Below are positions 1 to 4,592 of a stretch of 5,252 bases of DNA, piece after piece (within the stretch, counting starts at the first letter, position 1; every line of letters begins with the position of its first letter). Both the position numbers and the translations under genes were made by a program. The notes beneath the pieces were generated by a model. That model had not been told where the DNA came from and did no database searches. It was given only the letters and a program-made list of their open reading frames with translations. The stretch comes from an uncultured Clostridia bacterium (GTDB lineage: Bacteria; Bacillota; Clostridia; Oscillospirales; CAG-272): the NCBI GenBank assembly GCA_946404295.1, contig CAMJDE010000147.1, positions 1 to 5,252 on the forward strand, written 5' to 3'.

Positions 1-1608
1 CTATAACTGCGCGCCTGCGCGACGCGCGGCGGCGCGGCGCGCGAGCGCCATCGCGCCGCGGACGGCGAGGTTGACGAGCAGGATCAAAAGCGAGACGGTC
101 GCCGCCATTCCGATATCGATCTGGCTCTCTGCGCGCGAGATCTGGAGCGACAGCGGGAGCGGGGCGGGCGGCGCGAGGAGCGAGACCGCCGAGATGGTCA
201 TCATCGAGTTGACGAAGAAATAGACCGCCATCTCGCAGAGCGAGGGGCGCACCTTCGGGAGCAGGACGTCGAACACGATCCGACCCCGCCCGACGCCGAG
301 CGTCTTGCCGACGCTTTCAAGATCGGGGTTGACCTTGTTCAGCGTGTTCACCATCAGAAGGTAGGGGGATGCGAAAAAATGCACCGTGTTCGCGAGCGCG
401 ACGATCAAGACCGTGCCGTAGAGCGGCGTGCGGTTGAAGAAGATCACGTAGCCGAGACCGAGGACGAGACCCGGGATCGCGACCGAGGTGATCGAGAGCA
501 GGTGCAGGGGGCGGTTGAGGGGGCTCTTCGTCCGCGTCGTCAGGTACGCCGAGAGGAACGCGAGCGCCGTTCCGAAAAGCGAGGCGATCGCGGCGTAGAG
601 CAGCGAGTTCGGCAGAAACCGATCGGCGCCGCTCCGGAAGGTGTCGCGGATATGCGAGAAGGTAAAGGAAAGATCGGTCGGATAGGACTTTGCGAAGATC
701 TGCACGATGAACGCCAGGATCGGGAGCAGGATCAGCGTCGAGACGATCCCCGAGAACAGGTAGGCGAGAAGCCGCGCGACCTTGCCGCAGCCCGTCCCGG
801 CGGGTTCGGTGACGAACCCCGCCTGACCGTGATCGGGGACGAGGAGATCAATGACGAACGCCGCGACGGCGGGGATCAGCAGAAGAATACCGATCACCCC
901 GGCGGAGCCGTAGCGCGCGTTCTCGACGTCGCGGAGCATCAGAATCGAGAGCGTATAGCCGAAACTCCGGGTGTGCAGCGCCTCGGGAACGCCGTAGTCG
1001 GTCACGATCATCGTGAAGACGGCGAAGATCGTCGAGATCAGCGTCTTTTTCAGATAGGGCAGGGTGATGCCGGTAAACCGCCGCAGGGGCGGGATCCCGA
1101 GCACCCGCGCCGCCCGGTAGGGAAGCCCGTCCTCGTACTGCAGAACGCTCTGCAGCATCAGAAATGCGACCGGAAAAGAGTAGAGCACCGACCCGAGAAC
1201 GATCCCGGGAAACCCGAGGATCGAGAGGTTAAGCCCCAACAGCCGCGAGAGGATCCCCGACCCGTTCGCGCCGATCAGCGCCTTCAGTCCGTAGGCGTGC
1301 GAGATCGACGGGATCAGCATCGGAAGGACGAAGAGGGTCGAAAAGACCCCTTTGCCCTTGATATCCGTCCGCGAGAGGGCGAACGCCGCCCCGAGCGCGA
1401 GAGCGGTCGAAATCAGCGTCGCCGAAAGTCCCGTCGTGACCGAATTGACGATCGCGGGGACGAAATCGCGAGAGGAGACCAGCGCGCGGAACCCCGAGGG
1501 GGTGATCCGCAAAAACATAGACAGAATGGGACAAATGACGACCGCGAGAAAGAAGAGGATCAGCGAAACCTGGATCGTCAGGCGGGCGATATTCCTGCGG
1601 CGCGTCAT
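1..1608 (-). CDS. ABC transporter permease, fused two-domain (ferric iron / 2-aminoethylphosphonate type)
   Basis: This is the membrane channel of a binding-protein-dependent importer. The 535-residue protein is complete (ATG at 1608, TAG at 1-3). It contains two homologous permease halves in one chain, with about 12 hydrophobic segments (roughly residues 11-33, 54-78, 88-108, 131-153, 190-208, 236-257, then 277-305, 334-355, 368-391, 396-420, 458-479, 500-521). Each half has the cytoplasmic EAA-type loop that contacts the ATPase: AARVLG at 166-171 with P184, and ESVGKTLG at 431-438 with P451. Fused permeases of about 540 residues are typical of FbpB-like ferric and PhnU2-like phosphonate importers. 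The start overlaps the ATPase stop as ATGA, with GAGGGG 8 bases upstream (1617-1622), so translation is probably coupled. The tail (about 522-535) is rich in Ala and Arg. Family assignment is secure; the substrate is not known. Confidence 0.93.
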   Translation of the reverse strand: MTRRRNIARLTIQVSLILFFLAVVICPILSMFLRITPSGFRALVSSRDFVPAIVNSVTTGLSATLISTALALGAAFALSRTDIKGKGVFSTLFVLPMLIPSISHAYGLKALIGANGSGILSRLLGLNLSILGFPGIVLGSVLYSFPVAFLMLQSVLQYEDGLPYRAARVLGIPPLRRFTGITLPYLKKTLISTIFAVFTMIVTDYGVPEALHTRSFGYTLSILMLRDVENARYGSAGVIGILLLIPAVAAFVIDLLVPDHGQAGFVTEPAGTGCGKVARLLAYLFSGIVSTLILLPILAFIVQIFAKSYPTDLSFTFSHIRDTFRSGADRFLPNSLLYAAIASLFGTALAFLSAYLTTRTKSPLNRPLHLLSITSVAIPGLVLGLGYVIFFNRTPLYGTVLIVALANTVHFFASPYLLMVNTLNKVNPDLESVGKTLGVGRGRIVFDVLLPKVRPSLCEMAVYFFVNSMMTISAVSLLAPPAPLPLSLQISRAESQIDIGMAATVSLLILLVNLAVRGAMALARRAAARRAGAQL

Positions 1609-2381
1609 GTCGACAACCCCTCGGCATAGGCGGCGAGCGACTCGATCTTTGCCCGCAGATTATCGAGGACAAAGGAACGAACGTAGTCGTTTTTCGGGTT
1701 CTTGCAGATGTTTTCGGGCGTGTCGAGTTGGGCGATCTCACCGCGATCCAGGATCATGATCCGGTCCGAGAGGGCGAACGCCTCCTCCTGGTCGTGCGTG
1801 ACGTAGATCATCGTCGTTCCGAAGGTCTCTTGCAGGCGTTTGAGTTCGCGCCGCATCGAGAGCCGCGTCGCCACGTCGAGCGCCGACATCGGCTCGTCGA
1901 AGAGGATCACGTCGGGGCGGAGCGCCAGCGTCCGCGCGATCGCGACCCGCTGCTGCTGCCCGCCCGAGAGGTTTTTCGGCATCGCCTTCGCGTACTCCGA
2001 GAGCCCGACGGCGGCGAGCATTTCGTCGGCGCGCTCCCGCGCGATCGCGCGGGTTTCCTTTTTGATCTTCAGCGCGTACTCGACGTTCTTTTTGACGTTC
2101 ATATTCTCGAACAGGGCGTAGTTCTGAAACACGATCCCCATTCCGCGACGGTCGGGCGGGGCGAAGGTGATATCGACCCCATCCTTTTCAATCGTCCCCG
2201 TCTCGGGGGTGAGCAGCCCGACGAGCAGCCGCAGCAGGGTGGTTTTTCCGCACCCCGACGGACCGAGGATCGAGAGAAACTCGCCGTCCCGGACGGTGAA
2301 ACTGACGCTCGTCAGGACCTCTTTTTCGCGGTAGCCCTTCGAGAGGTCGCGGATCACCAGTTTATCGTTCAGTGATCCCAT
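1605..2381 (-). CDS. ABC transporter ATP-binding protein
   Basis: This cytoplasmic ATPase energises the importer. The 258 residues carry every nucleotide-binding motif in order: Walker A GPSGCGKTT (40-48), Q-loop Q86 in VFQNYALF, signature LSGGQ (138-142), Walker B VILFDEP with D162 and E163, D-loop SALD (166-169) and switch histidine H196 in VTHDQEEA. Sequence style matches the FbpC/PotA/PhnT group. Those ATPases usually run to about 350 residues with a C-terminal TOBE-type regulatory domain. This one stops about 20 residues after the usual nucleotide-binding core, so that domain is absent. The start ATG lies inside the last codons of the binding-protein gene (13-base overlap) and the stop overlaps the permease start. 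No strong Shine-Dalgarno precedes it, which fits translational coupling. All catalytic residues are intact. Confidence 0.95.
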   Translation of the reverse strand: MGSLNDKLVIRDLSKGYREKEVLTSVSFTVRDGEFLSILGPSGCGKTTLLRLLVGLLTPETGTIEKDGVDITFAPPDRRGMGIVFQNYALFENMNVKKNVEYALKIKKETRAIARERADEMLAAVGLSEYAKAMPKNLSGGQQQRVAIARTLALRPDVILFDEPMSALDVATRLSMRRELKRLQETFGTTMIYVTHDQEEAFALSDRIMILDRGEIAQLDTPENICKNPKNDYVRSFVLDNLRAKIESLAAYAEGLST

Positions 2382-3355
2382 TTCGCCTGCAGCCGTTCCT
2401 TTTCGGGCAGCGTGTCGTTTGCCATATTGCCGTACTTGATCCCGACGGGGAACCCTTCGACCTCGGGCGTGAAGTCCTTGAAGATCTGATCGGGGAAGTA
2501 GCGTTCGTTGTCCCCGCGGCAGAGGTCGGTCGCAAGATAATGGAAGACGTCGCGGACCGCCTGACGGTCGGCGCTCTTCTTCAGGATCGCGTTGCCGTAC
2601 ATACTGTAGGGCGACCCTTCCTCGAAGAACAGGATCTTCAACTCGTCGTTGCCCGCGTTGATCTTGACGACCGCCTGGCTCGTCATACCGAGTCCGACGG
2701 CGACCTCGCGCGCCTCAAGCGCCTTGACGGGGCCCGACCCCGAACTCGTGTACTGCAGGACGTTTTCGGAGAAGGCGTCGAAGTAGGAAAACGCCTCGTC
2801 CTCGCCCCACTCGTTCACCAACTGACGCAGGAACATATACCCGGTGCCCGACGAGTTCGGCGACGGCATCGAGAGAAGACCCCGATATTCGGGTTTCAGG
2901 AGATCGGCGTAGCAGGTCGGCTCGGCGATGCCCCGGTCGGCGAGCACCTTCGTATTGACGATGACGCACCCGCCGTTTTTTAGTTCGGGCGTGTACTTTT
3001 TGCTCGCGGGGACGAGTTCGTCAAGAAAGACCGAGAAATCGAAATCCGAGAGTTCCGCGAGGTAATCGGAGCATTTTTCAAGATACCCGTACTCCTCGGA
3101 GATAATCAGGTCCGCGGAGCAGCGGTCGCCCTCCTCGATCACCTTCGCCGAGATCGCCGCGGTCGACATATAAATCAGTTCGATATCGTATTCGGGAAAC
3201 TTTTTCCGGCACTCGGAGAGATAGTATTCGTTCTTGTATTCCTCGCCGCTCGTCCAGATGACGACTTTCTCCTTTTTGGCGCCGCAGCCCGCAAACGCGG
3301 TCAGCGCGATCGCGAAGAGGAACAACAGGGCGGCAATTCTGGTCAGGGTTTTCAT
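2369..3355 (-). CDS. Extracellular solute-binding lipoprotein of ABC importer
   Basis: This protein captures the substrate outside the membrane and delivers it to the permease. From the ATG at 3355 it is 328 residues. A lipoprotein signal peptide is clear: basic MKTLTR, a hydrophobic stretch to residue 20, then FAGC with the lipidated cysteine at 24. The mature part resembles the periplasmic-binding-protein group of iron, 2-aminoethylphosphonate and thiamine importers, with SSGTGY (168-173), QYTSSGSGPVK (201-211) and EEGSPYSMYG (245-254). Paired tyrosines used by classical ferric-binding proteins near residue 195 of the mature chain are not seen; the only YY is at 44-45. The substrate is therefore open. 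The frame can be extended upstream to a TTG at 3373, but that extension only translates the ribosome binding site, so the ATG is preferred. It is the first gene of the operon. Confidence 0.93.
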   Translation of the reverse strand: MKTLTRIAALLFLFAIALTAFAGCGAKKEKVVIWTSGEEYKNEYYLSECRKKFPEYDIELIYMSTAAISAKVIEEGDRCSADLIISEEYGYLEKCSDYLAELSDFDFSVFLDELVPASKKYTPELKNGGCVIVNTKVLADRGIAEPTCYADLLKPEYRGLLSMPSPNSSGTGYMFLRQLVNEWGEDEAFSYFDAFSENVLQYTSSGSGPVKALEAREVAVGLGMTSQAVVKINAGNDELKILFFEEGSPYSMYGNAILKKSADRQAVRDVFHYLATDLCRGDNERYFPDQIFKDFTPEVEGFPVGIKYGNMANDTLPEKERLQAKWDH

Positions 3356-3361
3356 TTTTGG

Positions 3362-3368
3362 TCTCCTT
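3362..3368 (-). promoter_or_regulatory. Ribosome binding site that fixes the binding-protein start
   Basis: AAGGAGA lies 6 bases (CCAAAA) before the ATG at 3355. This near-perfect site selects that ATG over the in-frame TTG at 3373, whose first codons would be the site itself. Confidence 0.9.
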
Positions 3369-3464
3369 TTCAAATAAATTGTTCATTTTGAAACACAAAC
3401 GCATAAAGTTGAACATATCACGCGCGCCGAGACGAACGACCGAAAAAAACGGAATTGTCCTTAC

Positions 3465-3494
3465 ATTATAATATAAATCCGCTTTCAAACGCAA
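3465..3494 (-). promoter_or_regulatory. Proximal promoter P2 of the ABC operon
   Basis: On the minus strand a perfect -10 TATAAT (3470-3465) is preceded, 18 bases upstream, by a weak -35 TTGCGT (3494-3489). Transcription would begin near 3458 and give a leader of about 100 bases. The -10 is convincing in an otherwise GC-rich genome. The poor -35 suggests either low basal activity or activator dependence. Confidence 0.5.
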
Positions 3495-3532
3495 AAAACG
3501 CCCGGCGCGCAAACTGTACGCAACCGAGCAAT

Positions 3533-3561
3533 ACTATACACCAAATGAACGCAAAAGTCAA
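3533..3561 (-). promoter_or_regulatory. Distal promoter P1 of the ABC operon
   Basis: On the minus strand TTGACT (3561-3556) and TATAGT (3538-3533) are separated by exactly 17 bases, a near-consensus sigma-A promoter. The start would be near 3526, giving a leader of about 170 bases that runs through P2. It lies just downstream of the gtrA-like gene's terminator, so the importer operon begins its own transcription unit here. Confidence 0.75.
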
Positions 3562-3582
3562 CCCCCGCGACCGCTTTTTTTC

Positions 3583-3616
3583 AAAAAAAGCCCCGCGACG
3601 AAAACCCGTCGCGGGG
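3583..3616 (-). terminator. Intrinsic terminator of the GtrA-family gene
   Basis: A perfect 10-bp stem (CCCCGCGACG at 3591-3600 with CGTCGCGGGG at 3607-3616, 6-base loop) is followed on the minus strand by C and seven T residues (3589-3583). It lies 20 bases after the stop codon at 3637. This is a textbook rho-independent terminator that separates the GtrA-family gene from the importer operon. Confidence 0.93.
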
Positions 3617-3636
3617 AGGGAAAACCGGAAACCGGG

Positions 3637-4188
3637 TCAGACGGGGTCGCCGTCCTCGGTTTGTTCGTTTGGCGTCGCGTTCTTCTTTTTCCGGAACACG
3701 AGGAACTTGCTGAAAAAGTAGTTGGACACGATGACGACGACGGCGGCGGCGACCTTCGCCCCGATCTCGTTCAGGTTCCATTCCCGCCCGATCAGCGCGA
3801 CGGCGTTCAGAGCGGGGAAGAGAGCGGCGAGGGCGCGCGCCCCGAAGTAGGTGATCAGGTAATCGAGCCCGAGGGTCGCGAGCCGTCCGGCGGCAAAAAC
3901 CGGGAGTTGACGCAGGGGTTTTCCCGCTTTGCCGTCCTCAAACACCCATTTCCGGTTGGTGAAGAAAGCGAACAGAACGGCGGCGATCCATTGGATCACC
4001 TGCGCCGCGGTGTAGAGCGCGAGGTACCTGCCCCCGCTCGTCTCCTCGACCGGGATGCCGAGCAGGCGCTTGCCTGGGATCAGCACGGCGAAATAGACCG
4101 CCCACCCGACGAGGGTGGTCAGCACGCCGAACAAGAGATAGAGCAGGACTTCCCGGTGCTTCCGGGCAAAGTCGCCGATACGGGACAT
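3637..4188 (-). CDS. GtrA family membrane protein
   Basis: This is a 183-residue, four-helix membrane protein of the GtrA-like family (Pfam PF04138), whose members take part in moving polyprenyl-phosphate-linked sugars across the membrane for surface glycosylation. Predicted helices are about 15-35, 57-77, 97-120 and 142-164. Family hallmarks are FFTNRKWVF (75-83) at the end of helix 2 and NYFFSKFLVFRKKK (156-169) at the end of helix 4, followed by a short polar tail. Length is slightly above the usual 120-150 residues because of a longer loop after helix 1 (about 38-56). The start is the ATG at 4188, with GGAGG 6 bases upstream; the frame stays open to 4518 but only through repeat sequence. 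It has its own promoter and terminator. No glycosyltransferase partner is visible in the window. Confidence 0.92.
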   Translation of the reverse strand: MSRIGDFARKHREVLLYLLFGVLTTLVGWAVYFAVLIPGKRLLGIPVEETSGGRYLALYTAAQVIQWIAAVLFAFFTNRKWVFEDGKAGKPLRQLPVFAAGRLATLGLDYLITYFGARALAALFPALNAVALIGREWNLNEIGAKVAAAVVVIVSNYFFSKFLVFRKKKNATPNEQTEDGDPV

Positions 4189-4194
4189 CGTTTG

Positions 4195-4199
4195 CCTCC
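4195..4199 (-). promoter_or_regulatory. Ribosome binding site that fixes the GtrA-family start
   Basis: GGAGG sits 6 bases (CAAACG) before the ATG at 4188. It rules out the much longer upstream reading of this frame, which would begin at 4518, beyond the promoter. Confidence 0.9.
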
Positions 4200-4218
4200 G
4201 AAAATGTACTACGCGACC

Positions 4219-4247
4219 AGTATAGCACACGGCGACGGTTTTGTCAA
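4219..4247 (-). promoter_or_regulatory. Promoter of the GtrA-family gene
   Basis: On the minus strand TTGACA (4247-4242, perfect) and TATACT (4224-4219) are separated by exactly 17 bases. Transcription would start near 4212, giving a leader of only about 24 bases. The hexamer CCGTCG occurs on both sides of the -35 (minus strand 4253-4248 and 4238-4233), 15 bases apart, a possible operator pair. Confidence 0.85.
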
Positions 4248-4260
4248 CGACGGAACCTAT

Positions 4261-4372
4261 GTCGCGCAAGCGCGACTCGATATATCTCGCTCCGCTCGAT
4301 TCGATATACGCTCGCAAGTTCGCGTTCGATATATGCTCGTAAACTCGCATTCGATGTGTTCGCTCCGCGAAC
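4261..4372 (-). repeat. Hairpin array 1: five hairpins with 7-base linkers
   Basis: Five short inverted repeats lie head to tail at 4261-4276, 4284-4300, 4308-4325, 4333-4350 and 4358-4372. Each gap between them is exactly 7 bases. On the minus strand three linkers read ATATCGA (4283-4277, 4307-4301, 4332-4326) and one ACATCGA (4357-4351). The outer two hairpins are perfect (7-bp stem with 2-base loop; 6-bp stem with GGA loop on the minus strand). The middle three share one plan: an outer stem of 3 or 4 bp, a symmetric GA/GA internal loop on the minus strand, an inner 2-bp step and a small loop. The array begins 13 bases upstream of the gtrA-like -35 box. There is no T-tract, so it is not a terminator. 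No known element is recognised. Confidence 0.85.
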
Positions 4373-4389
4373 GAGACGGATTCTTTCAC

Positions 4390-4424
4390 GCCGCGAATAA
4401 GGGGGCAGGGGGGTCCCCCGCGGC
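4390..4424. repeat. G/C-homopolymer hairpin between the two arrays
   Basis: GCCGCG (4390-4395) and CGCGGC (4419-4424) form a 6-bp inverted repeat. The enclosed sequence contains five and six consecutive G residues (4401-4405, 4408-4413) followed by T and five C residues (4415-4419), giving an alternative inner G5/C5 stem with almost no loop. It marks the point where the orientation of the flanking hairpin arrays reverses. Confidence 0.6.
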
Positions 4425-4518
4425 ACATCATTTTCGTCGGCGCTTGCGACGGCGAAAACATCATTGTCGAAGACAACATCACGTTGCGAAGCAACACATC
4501 ATTGCGCGAAGCGCACAT
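4425..4518 (+). repeat. Hairpin array 2: four hairpins with ACATCA linkers
   Basis: Linker ACATCA occurs at 4425, 4458, 4476 and 4496 on the plus strand, with a terminal ACAT at 4515. Between the linkers lie a long imperfect 13-bp hairpin (4431-4458, TT loop) and three perfect 5-bp hairpins with GAA triloops: TTGTC/GACAA (4464-4476), GTTGC/GCAAC (4483-4495) and TGCGC/GCGCA (4503-4515). Stem sequences differ but remain self-complementary. The linker resembles that of array 1 read on the opposite strand (ACATCGA), so the two arrays are oppositely oriented. The array ends 8 bases before the -35 box of the plus-strand gene. Confidence 0.85.
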
Positions 4519-4525
4519 TTTCCTC

Positions 4526-4554
4526 TTGATTTTCTTCCCGGTTTCCTGTATAAT
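4526..4554 (+). promoter_or_regulatory. Promoter of the DUF5685 gene
   Basis: TTGATT (4526-4531) and a perfect TATAAT (4549-4554) are separated by 17 bases. Transcription would start near 4561, giving a purine-rich leader of about 32 bases. A dyad flanks the -10 box: CTTCCCGGTTTCC (4534-4546) against GGAAAAATCGGGAAG (4565-4579), which may be an operator. Confidence 0.8.
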
Positions 4555-4576
4555 ATAAACTTGAGGAAAAATCGGG

Positions 4577-4583
4577 AAGGAGG
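4577..4583 (+). promoter_or_regulatory. Ribosome binding site for a GTG start
   Basis: The perfect AAGGAGG lies 9 bases before GTG at 4593. It supports the GTG start over the in-frame ATG at codon 31, because codons 1-30 also encode conserved family sequence. Confidence 0.88.
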
Positions 4584-4592
4584 GGAGAAACC

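Noticed and set aside
379..1629. Long plus-strand open frame of about 416 codons
   Set aside because: It is antisense to the permease and ATPase start, and its product is an Arg/Asp/Glu-rich low-complexity chain typical of GC-rich shadow frames. No ribosome binding site or family resemblance is seen.
3356..3373. TTG start six codons earlier for the binding protein
   Set aside because: Those codons are the Shine-Dalgarno sequence and spacer of the ATG at 3355. The signal peptide is normal from the ATG.
3356..3526. Riboswitch in the importer leader
   Set aside because: The leader is long enough, but I recognise no known riboswitch core, and there is no terminator or sequestering stem over the ribosome binding site.
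4396..4420. G-quadruplex
   Set aside because: Only two long G runs are present within reach, so a four-run intramolecular quadruplex is poorly supported. The G/C hairpin is simpler.
3637..4518. A 293-residue version of the GtrA-family protein starting at 4518
   Set aside because: The extra N-terminal part translates the promoter and the hairpin arrays. A consensus promoter (4219-4247) and GGAGG lie between that start and the ATG at 4188.
4261..4518. CRISPR array
   Set aside because: The conserved part is only 6-7 bases and the variable parts are self-complementary hairpins of 13-28 bases, not unrelated spacers between 25-40-base repeats.
4261..4518. Series of intrinsic terminators
   Set aside because: No hairpin is followed by a T-tract on either strand; linkers are ATATCGA or ACATCA.
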